Positions 44,083 through 54,679 of a stretch of DNA of 64,000 nt are shown piece by piece. Source of the DNA: Globodera rostochiensis (taxonomy: Eukaryota > Nematoda > Chromadorea > Rhabditida > Heteroderidae); NCBI GenBank assembly GCA_018350325.1, contig JAEVLN010000003.1, forward strand, positions 4,915,758 through 4,979,757, written 5' to 3'. The translations under genes were made by a program, and so were the position numbers. The first letter of the stretch is position 1. Every line of letters begins with the position of its first letter. A model generated the notes under the pieces. That model was not told the origin of the DNA, ran no database searches, and saw nothing but the letters and a program-made list of their open reading frames with translations.

Positions 44083-47000
44083 ATGCACACCTTTCTCTTC
44101 TTGGCCGCAATTTGCTTGCTTGTGGCCGCTTCCATTCTGCTGGAAACGGGTCAGAAAAATTTTTTTTCAAATTTAAAATTTGGCGCAATAATCATCGCTT
44201 TTCAGTGTGTGGGGTGACTAACAAAAATTTATGTAAATATCGAAATATTTTAACATAAATTTTTGACTGACTCACGTAGAGAATTCAGATGCATCGCCAA
44301 AAACAAACGCCAAACTCCAAAAAGGATCATCCAGTTCTGGCAAAGCTCAATTAACCCAAGGTAACAATTCAAAAAATAGTTTAGTTATTTATTTTTTTTT
44401 CAAATTAATTACCTATAGGAATAGGAACATTAATTATTCGTCTTATAATTTATTTAACTACGATTATAAACTAACAAATTTTCCAAAAGCAAACTCTTTG
44501 GCGAGGCGGATGCTGAATTTGCTGGACTCGGGCGATCGTGCGGACGTTCACTTTTTGGTAGGGGAAGGAGACGAAAAAAAGGCGAGTTTTGGGTATAAAT
44601 TAAATAATTTTAAATTCATTTATGCTCAAATTCTTATTTTCTTAAATTTTTTGTTTGATTTGAAGCTTTTGCCGGCACATAAAGCGATTATGGAGAAAGC
44701 CTCCAGCGTTTTTGAAGCAATGTTTCGTTATGACGAAGCAAATGCAAAGGCCACCGCCGCCGCCGCTGGGACCGGTGCGGAGAATTTGTTTAAATTTTTT
44801 AAAACAATTTTTAGACTTTTCGGAAGAGATTAAGCCCGTGGAAGTGCCCGACGTGAAGGCGGACGCGTTCAAGGCGATGTTAGCCTTCATTTACGCCGAT
44901 GATTTGAGTAGACTGAACGGAGACAATGCAATTTCTGTGCTTTATGCGGGTGAATTTTAGGAAATTTTGCAATTTAACTAGCAAATTTATATTGCCTTAT
45001 GTTGAAATTATTAAAAATTACCCGTAGAAAATTCTTAGTTTTGAAAATTTTAATGGATTAATTCTCTTTTAGCCGACAAATATAATCTTCCTAAACTTGT
45101 CAATTCGTGTTTGAACTTTCCCATACCAGAGTTGCGCAATGTTTTTTTCGCATTTGACCAGGCTCGCTTTCTTGGAAAAGAGGTGAGGAGTGTTGTTTTC
45201 TATCTGCCAGAGAACAATTATTATAATTTGATTTATTTTGGAAATTAATTTTTTTGAAACAATTTCAATAATCGGTTTAAATATTAAATTTGTTGTCTGT
45301 ATTCTTTTTTGAAGCTGGGAAGGCCATAGAAGTGATTTGGGGTGTTTTTCAGAGTTTCGAAGCTAATATTAAGCGGTTTAAGCCCAAATGTTAAGTATTA
45401 TTTAATTTACATTTTTAACTTTTATTTATTTTGGGACTTTGCTCGTCGGTGTTTGAATTACATCGATGAGAATGCGGACACTTTGATCCTCTCAAAAGAG
45501 TTTTTGCAAATTGATCAGCAATTATTGTGTGAGATTCTGGCCCGTGACGAACTGTGCATCAGCGAAGAAATTGCAATTTGGAATGCCGTAAAAACATTTT
45601 CTTATAATATAAATATGTAATTCTTTCGTGGGTGGACATTTCGCGGAGTAAATTCAAAAACTTTGTTAAAATTATTTTTATTTATTATTATTTAAAGTCA
45701 GCTTAGTAAAGAGAATGTTCTAGAAAAAATGCCTTTCAATTGGCAAATGTCATCCGACCATTCGAATTGCTCTAATAAAAATAATTATAAGGCACTTCGC
45801 TGGGCGGACGAAAAATGCCGTCAAAATGGGAAAGAGTGTTCAGCTGAGAATAGACGCAAAATGCTCGGCACGGCACTTTTCAAAATTCGTTTTCCGCTCA
45901 TCCCTCAAAAGGATTTTACTGAGAATATTGGTATCACTCATTTGGATTGAACAGTTTGAATTTTAAATGCCAAATCTATCTAATCTATTTTCATAATTCC
46001 GACTCCAAAATTCGGTTAAATTTTGCTTTTGACAGTTCCGTCCGGAGTGTTAACACTTAGCCAGATGATGAGCATTTATGTGTACCATTCTCATCCGGAC
46101 GTCGGTCTGCCCGAGCTGTACCCGCTTCAATTCCCAACTAATGGACGTGCTTATACAGCAGGTGGCACCCTATTCTATCCGGTTAGGTCAAAATTCTCGA
46201 AACCGGTTTTCATAGCCAAATCAAAAAGTGTCTCTTTTATGCATTGCACAAAAGCGAAATGATATTTAATATTTTAAAAACTAAAATAATATTTTAAGAA
46301 TGAAATAACATCGTAAATGTAATTTTTGGACCAATTTTTCTTAACAAATTGAGTAAAAAATTCCAAAATTTTATCGGCGGCGCCTATCGGCACCGCCGAC
46401 CCACCCGCCCCTCGCCTAAAAAATAGTTGAAAAGATCGCGTGAAAAAAACACGGATGGGAGCGCTCAGTTGGCTTGTCATTTGAGCGCCGGCGCTCAAAT
46501 AGCAACTTCGCAAGGCTCGAGCCGACCCATCCCCCTTGCGCATCTATGGTGCCTCTTTTATGCAATTCCGGCACAAAAGCGAAATTGTATTTTAATATTT
46601 TGGAAATAAAATTATATTCCATAGGGCTAACCCTTCAAAATCGATGGGATTCCGCTGCACGTCACGAGAAACTCGTGCTTTCTGAGCCCGCCCGATTGAT
46701 TGTTCAAATTATTGGAGAGAAAGAAGGTAAATATTATTTGTTAAAGTGATTTGATTAAAACGTTTACGTTCTTCTTTTCAGAGTGGCGCTCTGTCTTCGC
46801 CGAACGGCCAATTCCAAAAGGAAAATTCGGCATTTTCTACTACGAAGTGACCATCTCGGGGGAAGGAAAGTAAGTTAATAAATAAATGAATAAATAATTG
46901 TGCTTCAAAATGCTTTAGAAGCGTTTTTCTTTTAAAAAAATTATATTTAGCGACGATATTCACATTGGACTTGCGACCAAACAAATGCAATTGGACGAAT

Positions 47001-47453
47001 GTGTTGGGGAGAACAAAGGCACTTACGCCTACGCAAGCTATGGCAATTTTTTGGTTGAGGGAGCCGTCGCTAACTATGAAAGTGATTACGACGTCGAAGG
47101 ATTTGAGGCCGGTGACGTCATCGGCTGCGGCGTCGATTTGGCAACTGGCCAAATCATTTACACAAAAAATAAACAGCTTTTGAGTGAGAAAGAAAAAATA
47201 ATAAATAAAAAAGGACCATTTAACACTTTTGGGTTGTTTCTTTAATTTAAAGTCTAATTGATGGCCCTTATTTTTGGATTTAATAAATCTCTTTAATTTA
47301 TTTATTTCGTTTTGTTTATTTTCAGAAATTGACGGGTTGCATGTCGATTTTGGCGCCGATTTGTTTCCATGCATTTCGTTCTACCGGCCTGGCACAAAAA
47401 TTGAAGCAAATTTTGGCCCGAATTTCAAATTCAACATTGCCGAGGGCATTTAG
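44083..47453 (+). CDS. Predicted secreted BTB-BACK-SPRY fusion protein (SPRYSEC-derived)
   Basis: Thirteen exons keep one frame: 44083-44149, 44280-44360, 44490-44581, 44666-44774, 44815-44949, 45073-45182, 45435-45587, 45792-45930, 46036-46161, 46625-46726, 46782-46869, 46951-47183 and 47326-47453 (520 aa). Signal peptide: [18 protein letters not shown] polar linker follows to about residue 49. BTB (about 50-161): [55 protein letters not shown] (about 162-337): [72 protein letters not shown] (338-520): [78 protein letters not shown] proteins often recruit cullin-3 ligases; a secreted one could act on host targets (inference). Oddities: a GC donor at 44582 and a TTTTGG rather than AG acceptor before 45435. 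A BTB-only product could end at 46262 if the exon reads through. Confidence 0.6.
46325..46402 (-). repeat. Dispersed hairpin repeat, minus orientation, in an intron
   Basis: Plus-strand reading: TTTGGACCAATTTTTCTTAA, then CAAATTGAGTAAAAAATTCC and ATCGGCGGCGCCTATCGGCA and CCGCCG. It lies in the intron between the last BTB-BACK-block exon and the first SPRY exon of the chimera, close to where the two gene parts meet. Confidence 0.75.
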
Positions 47454-47459
47454 AAAGTG

Positions 47460-48080
47460 AAAAACGAGGGGATTTGTTGGAGTTTGCCTGTTTTTTCTTT
47501 GCCATCAAAACATTATCATTTTTTTGTCTTCGAATTTGTCACTTTTGCGAAAAAAAAATCGAGCAAAGAGTAAAAACTATTCGGAAGCTTTCGTGGGTTT
47601 GAAGCTATTGAAAAAAGTTTTCTGACTTTGACTTTTTTAATATTTATCCATTTTTGAGAATGAAATAGATTTTTGATTATTAGAGATGCGAACGAGAACT
47701 CGATCGGTCGGGGCTCTAATGAATATCAACTATGCGAAAATTGAAACTTGTCGATACTTCAGGATGAAGTTTCGTTCGACAAAAATGAACTGTTTTTCGG
47801 AAATAATTTCGAAAGTCGGAGATCCCGGTTTTTTAATTTTTGGCAAGGATGGGCAGTGGGTCTTGCCAACTTTTTGACAAAATTTCAATCTTTTTTACAT
47901 GTGTCGCCCCTGTAATTTTTGTCTTTTGTATGTTTTGTTTTGGGTTCGAACCCGCTTTAGTGCGATCATTTTTTTTAGCCTTTCTTCGGCCTTCACATTC
48001 TATCCCCCATTAACGGAACATTTTTAATGATTTTCAAATATTTTTAAACTAGAATGCGCACAAAAAAAGAATTTTTGAAA
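47460..48080. other. 3' flank of the chimera and intergenic stretch
   Basis: The first 200 bp is homologous to the 3' flank of the SPRYSEC gene at 41350-41560. A 63-codon frame at 47686-47877 has no support. Confidence 0.4.
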
Positions 48081-48201
48081 TACCGTATTTCCTCAAATAG
48101 AAGACCCCCCTCAATTAGAAGACCCCCCCCTAATAGAAGACCCCTTTGGAGAGGGGTTGAACAATAGAAGACCCGGGTCTTCTATTTGAGGAAATACGGT
48201 A
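48081..48201. mobile_element. Hairpin MITE with 27-bp perfect terminal inverted repeats
   Basis: The left end TACCGTATTTCCTCAAATAG...GACCC (48081-48107) and the right end 48175-48201 are perfect inverse complements over 27 bp, including the outer TA. The 67-bp interior repeats TAGAAGACCCC-like words in the same orientation as the left arm. The whole 121 bp could fold as a hairpin. The TACCGTAT terminus is shared with the 1.25-kb element at 26296-27549. No coding capacity. Confidence 0.85.
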
Positions 48202-48597
48202 ACTAATCATATATTCTTGAATTTTTGCTTTCATTTTCTTAACAAATTCATTAAATGTTTAAAAAATATTTACTATACTAAATCAGTGTGTATGTTTGTC
48301 CTTTTTTGAATGAAATTTTTTTTGCACGAAAACATTTTTTGATGGGAAGGAAAAATAAGAGAGCAAAAAAACGAAGAGAGAGAAGAAAGAGAGCGAGGGA
48401 CATACTGTGTAGAGTTGTTATTGCTTTGTTAAAAACAAACAAGCAAAGTCATTTTTTATACTTTAGTAAACAACAATTTCAACACAATAATGGAAAATTT
48501 AACAAAAATCACGTTAAGAAGAATCCCGTTTTCCCGTTTGTGATAGAATTATTTTCAATAAAAGGGATTTATCTAAAAGTAATTATTTCTTAAAATC

Positions 48598-49375
48598 GAG
48601 TCAAGGGTCAGTGCAAGTGCCAAGGAAGTCAAGGCAGTCAAGAGTCTAGGCAAGTAAAGAGTTAAGGCAAGTTAAGAGCCAAAGCAAGTCAAATCAAGGC
48701 AGTCGAGCCAAGGCAAGTCAAGATCCAAGGCAAGTCAAGAGCCAAGGCAAGTCAAGGCAGTCAAGAGTCTAGGCAAGTCAAGAGTTAAGGCGAGTCAAGG
48801 CAGTCAAGAGTCTAGGCAAGTCAAGAGTTAAGGCGAGTCAAGGCAGTCAAGAGTCTAGGCAAGTCAAGAGTTAAGGCGAGTCAAGGCAGTCAAGAATCAA
48901 GGCAAGTCAAGAATCAAGGCAAGTCAAGAATCAAAGCAAGTCAAAATTCAACTCAAGTCAAGGGTCTGGGCAGAGTCAAGGTAAGTCAAGAGTCAAATCA
49001 AGAGTCAAAGCAAGTCAAGTGTCAAAGCAAGTTGAAATTCAACTCAAGTCAAGAGTCAGGGCAAGCGTCAAAGCAAGTCAAGAGTCAAATCAAGAGTCAA
49101 AGCAAGTCAAGAGTCAAAGCAAGTTGAGATTCAATCACGAGTTAAGTCAAGAGTCAGGGCAAGAGTCAAGTCAAGAATCAAGGCAAGTCAAGAGTAAGTA
49201 AAGTCAAGAGCCAAGGCAAGTCGAAATTCAACGCAAGTCAAGAGTCAGAGCAAGAGAAGGCAAGTCAAGAATCGAGGCAAGTCAAGCGTCAGAAGAGTCA
49301 AGGCAAGTTGAAATTCAACGCAAGTCAAGAGTCATGGCAAGTCAAGACTCAAAGAAGTCAAGAGTCAAGGCAACA
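48598..49375. repeat. GTCAAGAGTCAAGGCAA minisatellite of unit A
   Basis: Imperfect tandem words of about 10-20 bp built from GTCAAGAGTC, AAGGCAA, AAAGCAA and AGTCAGGGCAA. Conceptual translations (serine/glutamine/lysine repeats) are artefacts of the repeat. Confidence 0.9.
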
Positions 49376-49412
49376 GAAAAAATTTAAACAAAAAAAAATT
49401 AAAGAGAATAAA

Positions 49413-49449
49413 GAGCGGTTGGGTGCCGCGAAGCGGCAGCCAAACGCTC
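49413..49449. repeat. Terminal hairpin of Helitron unit A
   Basis: A 17-bp stem with GAA loop: GAGCGGTTGGGTGCCGC / GCGGCAGCCAAACGCTC, two mismatched positions. It lies ten bases before CTAA. Confidence 0.85.
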
Positions 49450-49883
49450 GTTTACTATACTAAATCGATGTGTATGTTTGTCCTTTTTTGAATGAAATTT
49501 TTTTCGACACGAAAACTTTTTTTGATGGGAGCGAAAAATAAGAGAGGGAAGAATAAGAGCAATGGAGAGAGAGAGGGTGAGCAAGGGGCATACTAGGTAG
49601 AATTGTTATTGCTTTGTTGTAAAAACAAACACAAGTAATAAAATTCTTTTGAAATAAATTGACTGTTCATCATTTTATAAATCTTTTGAGTATTCTTTTT
49701 TTGCTCTTTATTTCTTTTACTAAATCATGTTTTTTTTAATCTTTGTATGTAAATTTAGATTGGGTTTTTAGTTTTTATATATAATTTTAGTTTTTTCTAT
49801 GATAAACAAAGAGGTTTAATTATTTCACAGTTGATACTAATTATTTTACCGTTGATCATTATTTATTTATTTTTAGAAATATA

Positions 49884-52800
49884 ATGGTACGTAATAAACA
49901 ATCATTTCCGATTGACGCACCGTGTTCTACCTCTTCTTTGCAAGATTCTGACGGGTTACAAGCTCCCGAAAAAAGCGGTCAAACGGGTTCCAAGCTCCCG
50001 GCTAAAAAAGCGGTCGAACCGGTTCAAAGCTCCGGTAAACAAAAGCGGCCAGAAACAAATTTGACGAACATTGACAAAACTTATAATGATGTGTTTATAA
50101 ATCTTGATGAAATTGAAGATATTTCAGACATTTCTTTTAGCCAACAATGTTGTGTTAAAAGCAGATCTTATTTAGCGGAAATTAAAGCAAAACAAAGAGA
50201 AAAAATGGATGTTAATAAAAAAGAAAAAAACGTTGAAATGAGTAGAATTCGAATTGGTTTGAAACGGGCTCAAATGACAGAGGATGAAACTGAAAAGGAA
50301 AGAGAAGAAAATAGAACTCGAATAGGGTTCAAAAGAGCTCTGATGATGGATGAAGAAAGCTTTAAAAGAGGTTTTGATCAGTTATTTGGTGTTGCCAGAA
50401 ATCATAAAAATGCGTTCTTTTACGAATTGGGCCAATTTAATCTAAAATGTTCAAAGTGTAAATCATTGCATTTCCCTGAGGAAATATCGGAACGAACTAA
50501 AACAAACGAAAATGTGTTTAACAGTTGTTGTGGAGGAGGGAAACTTTTAAAACTCGGAGAAAAATTAGAGGAATACCCTGAGGAATTGAAAGTTCTTTTT
50601 CATAAAAATCATCCTTATCACAAAAATTTTATCACCAATATCCGCCGTTACAATAGTGCGTTTGCTTGCGCTTCTATTAGTTGTTTTAAATTTAAATTTC
50701 CAACACCAGGACCACCTTGCTATAAAATACAAGGGCAGTTATACCATAAATTCAATCCACATGCTATGCCAGTTAATCAAGAAATACCCACAAATGGTCA
50801 GTTATATTTTATTGATTCTGAAGAGGCAGTTGACATTCGGAGTGAAAAGAATAAAGAATGTAATTCAAACATAATGAATTATATTGATGCGTACATTAGG
50901 GAAAATAACAAATATGCTAAATCTTATCAATTAATGAAAGATGTATTTGAACAGCAAAAAGAAAAAAGTCAAAATGAAGGTATTAAAATGCCAGAAATAA
51001 GATTACTTTTTAGTCTAAAAGAAAATTATGATCAAAGAAGATATAATATGCCTCAAAGTAATGAAGTATGTGCTATAATGGTTTGTGATGCCAATGATGA
51101 TATTCCACCAGCTAAAATTGTTGTTTATCCTAAGGGAGAAAAAACATTAAAAGATATTTATCCTTTGGACAAATGTATTGAACCAATGTGTTATCCATTG
51201 CTTTACCCAACTTCGACAGAAGGATATTATATAGGAATGAAAGATTCAAATGGGAAAAAAATTTCGCTTTGTGATTATACAAAATTCCATTTGTTTTTTA
51301 AAGAAAATGGGAAATTTATTCCACATTTTTACGCAAGTAAATTGTTTCAGCAATGGGTTGTAGACCAAGCAGCAAAAATTGAATGGGACCGATTAGAATA
51401 TGTAAGGACACATCAGGCGGAATTATGTAGTAGTAATTATACAAATGTCGAAGATTTCTTAAAAAACCGAGCTTCAAAAAGTGGAGCAGAAATACAAAAA
51501 AAAGTCATCCTCCCGTCTACTTTTACTGGAGGACCAAGGAGTATGCATGAGCATTTCATGGATGCAATGGCCATTGTAAATGAAACAGGCAAACCAGATT
51601 TATTTATCACATTCACATGCAATCCAAACGACCCTGATATTTTAAAATGCCTTTTACCTGGACAAACTCCGTCAGACAGACCTGATATTGTATCACGTGT
51701 ATTCCAACTTAAGAAAAACCATTTATTGGATTTGATTTTAAACAAACAAATTTTTGGAGAAGTGATCGGTGATTGTTGGGTTATTGAATATCAAAAAAGA
51801 GGCCTTCCACATTTACATCTGTTAATAACATTACACCCAAAAGATAAATGGCGTAACAGCGAAGATATTGACAAATTTATATCTGCTGAAATTCCTGATG
51901 AAAAAAACGAGCCCGAGATTTATGAAATTGTAATAAAATGTATGATGCATGGACCCTGTTCTGAAAAATCGCTTTGTTGGAATAAGGCAAAAAGAAAATG
52001 TGCCAAAAAATTTCCAAAACCATTCCGTGAATTAACTGAAATTAATGAGGATGGTTATCCATTATATAAACGGCCTGAAAACGGTCGTTATATATACAGA
52101 AAAGGACAAAAATTGACCAATCAATTTGTGGTTCCATATAACCCGTTTTTGACTAAAACTTTTAAAGCACATATTAATGTTGAGCGAGTAAGTGACATTT
52201 CTGTAGTTAAATATCTGTACGATTATATTTACAAAGGATATGATGCAGCAACTATTGAATGTGTTCAAATTGACGAAGACGGGACAAAAAAAATTTTGAA
52301 TTATGATGAAGTTTCAAAATATTTGGAGGCACGTTACTTAAGTCCATGCGAAGCGTGTTGGAGAATTTTTAAATTCCCCATGCAAGGAAAATCACATTCA
52401 GTTGACCAATTGGATATTCATTTGGAAAACATGCAAAAGGTTTTTTACAAAAAAAATGCCAAAGAAACTGAAATTGAAGAAGCTTCATTAAAAAATACCA
52501 CCCTAACAGCCTATTTCAAATTTTGTCAAGAAAATCCAACCTTGGAATTCAAATACACAGAAATGCCAAAATATTGTACTTGGATAAAAAAAGAAAGAAA
52601 ATGTAAATATCCAAGACAAGGCAATCAAAAAAAAATTGGCCGAATCGTACCAGTGAACCCAATAGATACTGAAAAATATTATTTACGATATCTTCTGCTA
52701 AATGTTAGTGGTAAAAGTTTTAAAGACTTAAGAACTGTAAATGATATTGAATATGATACATTTGCTAAGGCATGTTTGGCGAAAGGTTTAGCAAGGGATG

Positions 52801-54506
52801 ACGAAGAATGGCATAAATGTATGGAAGAAGCCAGTTTTTTTTCCCGAAAACATTCGAGAGGTTTAAGAAACTTATTTGTGAATATATTAGTGCACTGTGG
52901 TCCAAAATACCCCGCTAAATTATGGAATGCTTTTAAAGAAAATATGGTTGACGATTTAAAAAGAAAATATACAACGTTTTCAAAGGAAAAAATAACTGAA
53001 ATGGGACTCAAATTAATTGATCAGTGTTTGAAATATCATGATAAATCATTGTCTGATTATTATGATATACCTCAAATAAATATTTCAAGCGTAAATATTG
53101 ATGAAGATGATCTTTTTGACCCTAAAGAAGAATTAGAAATAGCAAATAGATTACTTTCAATGATGAATAATGGGCAAAAAATAATCCTTGAAAAAATACA
53201 AAATGTAATTGAAGAAAAAGATGAACAAAAATGTATTTTTATAGATGGTCCGGGTGGAACCGGAAAATCATTTGCATTAAAAACAATTTATCATTTGGCA
53301 AGGGCTTTTAACAAAAAAATCTGTAATATGGCTTTCTCAGGAATCGCAGCAACACAATTGCAAAAAGGTCGCACATTACATAATAGGTTTAAACTTCCTT
53401 TAAATGTTAAAAAAACGTCTACTTCAGGCATTGAAACACAAAGTAAAGATGCAGAAGAAATTAAAAACACTGACATATTTGTTTGGGACGAAGCTCCTAT
53501 GGCATCACGTTTAATAATTGATATAATCGATAGAAAATTGAAAGAATTAATGTGTAATGAAAAGCCTTTTGGAGACAAAATTTTTGTATTAAGTGGTGAT
53601 TTTCGTCAATGCTTACCAATTAAAGAGTTTGCTACTCGGACAGAAATTGTTGACATGTTGATTAAAAAATCGCCTCTTTGGAACCATTTTTTAACAATAA
53701 AACTGACTGAAAATATGAGAGCTGATCCAAACGAACATGAATTTGCTAAACAATTAATTGAAATTGGTGATGGAATTGCTGGCGAAAATGGTTTTGTAAC
53801 TGTTCCTAATCACTGTATAAGTAATGGTGACTTAACTGAAGAAATATTTGGTGAAATATTAAAAAATGAAAACTATGATCAATTATGCAATTATGCGATT
53901 TTATCTCCTTTTAATACTATCGTTGACAAATATAATGAAGAAATAATGGATAAATTCCCTGGAGAAAAATATACATATCTTAGCATTGATGAAACTGATC
54001 CTAACAATGATTTACCCATTACACCCGAAATACTAAATACTCTTAAATGTCCTAGCCTTCCTAATCATTCTATCTGTCTGAAAAAAAAATCAATGATAAT
54101 GCTGTTAAGAAATTTGAATGTTAGAGAAGGCTTATGTAATGGGACAAGATTGCAAATTGTTGACACCGGTTCTCATGTGTTAAATTGCATTATAAAAAGT
54201 GGTGATAAAATTGGAGAAAGCACACTTTTACCCCGCATAACATTAAGTGAAGATAAAAAATTTCCGTTTCCGTTAAAAAGACATCAGTTTCCCATAAGAA
54301 CAGCCTTTGCATTTACAATCAATAAAAGCCAATCACAAACATTCGAAAAAATTGGGATAGATTATTGCGATGACCCATTCACACACGGTCAAACTTATGT
54401 CGCTCTTTCGAGGGCCAAATCTTGGAATGGGATAAAAATAAAATTATCTGAAGAAAATAAGGAAAAGAAAATTAAAAATATTGTATGGCAAGAAACGCTA
54501 CAATAA
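49884..54506 (+). CDS. Helitron transposase (HUH Rep nuclease plus PIF1-like helicase)
   Basis: 1540 aa. This rolling-circle transposase nicks and moves single-stranded DNA. The N-terminus (to ~270) is charged and basic. The Helitron-like N region and Rep nuclease follow, with FITFTCNPNDPDI, the HUH motif GLPHLHLL (His643, His645) and a tyrosine cluster VKYLYDYIYKGYD (Tyr777, 779, 781, 783) that should hold the catalytic tyrosines. The C-terminal SF1 PIF1-like helicase has Walker A GPGGTGKS (1122-1129), Walker B WDEAP (Asp1202-Glu1203), LSGDFRQCLP, LKRHQFPIRTAFAFTINKSQ and GQTYVALSRA (1502-1511). No AP-endonuclease or OTU domain. The ATG follows a TTATTTTTAG acceptor by nine bases or less, which suits SL trans-splicing. 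The frame is open throughout, so the element may be recent. Confidence 0.95.
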   Translation: MVRNKQSFPIDAPCSTSSLQDSDGLQAPEKSGQTGSKLPAKKAVEPVQSSGKQKRPETNLTNIDKTYNDVFINLDEIEDISDISFSQQCCVKSRSYLAEIKAKQREKMDVNKKEKNVEMSRIRIGLKRAQMTEDETEKEREENRTRIGFKRALMMDEESFKRGFDQLFGVARNHKNAFFYELGQFNLKCSKCKSLHFPEEISERTKTNENVFNSCCGGGKLLKLGEKLEEYPEELKVLFHKNHPYHKNFITNIRRYNSAFACASISCFKFKFPTPGPPCYKIQGQLYHKFNPHAMPVNQEIPTNGQLYFIDSEEAVDIRSEKNKECNSNIMNYIDAYIRENNKYAKSYQLMKDVFEQQKEKSQNEGIKMPEIRLLFSLKENYDQRRYNMPQSNEVCAIMVCDANDDIPPAKIVVYPKGEKTLKDIYPLDKCIEPMCYPLLYPTSTEGYYIGMKDSNGKKISLCDYTKFHLFFKENGKFIPHFYASKLFQQWVVDQAAKIEWDRLEYVRTHQAELCSSNYTNVEDFLKNRASKSGAEIQKKVILPSTFTGGPRSMHEHFMDAMAIVNETGKPDLFITFTCNPNDPDILKCLLPGQTPSDRPDIVSRVFQLKKNHLLDLILNKQIFGEVIGDCWVIEYQKRGLPHLHLLITLHPKDKWRNSEDIDKFISAEIPDEKNEPEIYEIVIKCMMHGPCSEKSLCWNKAKRKCAKKFPKPFRELTEINEDGYPLYKRPENGRYIYRKGQKLTNQFVVPYNPFLTKTFKAHINVERVSDISVVKYLYDYIYKGYDAATIECVQIDEDGTKKILNYDEVSKYLEARYLSPCEACWRIFKFPMQGKSHSVDQLDIHLENMQKVFYKKNAKETEIEEASLKNTTLTAYFKFCQENPTLEFKYTEMPKYCTWIKKERKCKYPRQGNQKKIGRIVPVNPIDTEKYYLRYLLLNVSGKSFKDLRTVNDIEYDTFAKACLAKGLARDDEEWHKCMEEASFFSRKHSRGLRNLFVNILVHCGPKYPAKLWNAFKENMVDDLKRKYTTFSKEKITEMGLKLIDQCLKYHDKSLSDYYDIPQINISSVNIDEDDLFDPKEELEIANRLLSMMNNGQKIILEKIQNVIEEKDEQKCIFIDGPGGTGKSFALKTIYHLARAFNKKICNMAFSGIAATQLQKGRTLHNRFKLPLNVKKTSTSGIETQSKDAEEIKNTDIFVWDEAPMASRLIIDIIDRKLKELMCNEKPFGDKIFVLSGDFRQCLPIKEFATRTEIVDMLIKKSPLWNHFLTIKLTENMRADPNEHEFAKQLIEIGDGIAGENGFVTVPNHCISNGDLTEEIFGEILKNENYDQLCNYAILSPFNTIVDKYNEEIMDKFPGEKYTYLSIDETDPNNDLPITPEILNTLKCPSLPNHSICLKKKSMIMLLRNLNVREGLCNGTRLQIVDTGSHVLNCIIKSGDKIGESTLLPRITLSEDKKFPFPLKRHQFPIRTAFAFTINKSQSQTFEKIGIDYCDDPFTHGQTYVALSRAKSWNGIKIKLSEENKEKKIKNIVWQETLQ

Positions 54507-54679
54507 AAATTAAGTAAATTAAAAAATACAGTGTTTATTCGTTGAAAAATTGAAATAAATTTTTAAACCAAAACAAATAAATATAATAAGTGTAAAACAT
54601 GTAAATTTTGAATTGTACATATATACATATTTGTTTTGGTTGGACTTATTTAATGTGCTGAATTTAAAAAATGTTTAAG

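Larger units (their letters stand above)
48283..49463 (+). mobile_element. Helitron unit A (non-autonomous, minisatellite-bearing)
   Basis: Begins TCAGTGTGTATGTTTGTCC and ends with a hairpin (49413-49449) followed ten bases later by CTAA (49460-49463): the TC...hairpin...CTRR plan of Helitrons. The interior is mainly a GTCAAG minisatellite (48598-49375). It is nearly identical to unit C and codes for nothing. The preceding TACTATACTAAA (48271-48282) matches the unit junctions and may be the tail of a lost upstream unit. Confidence 0.75.

Noticed and set aside
48980..49205. Ser/Gln/Lys-repeat frames in the Helitron minisatellites (also 57627-57872)
   Set aside because: They translate the GTCAAG repeat and have no start context or conserved ends.
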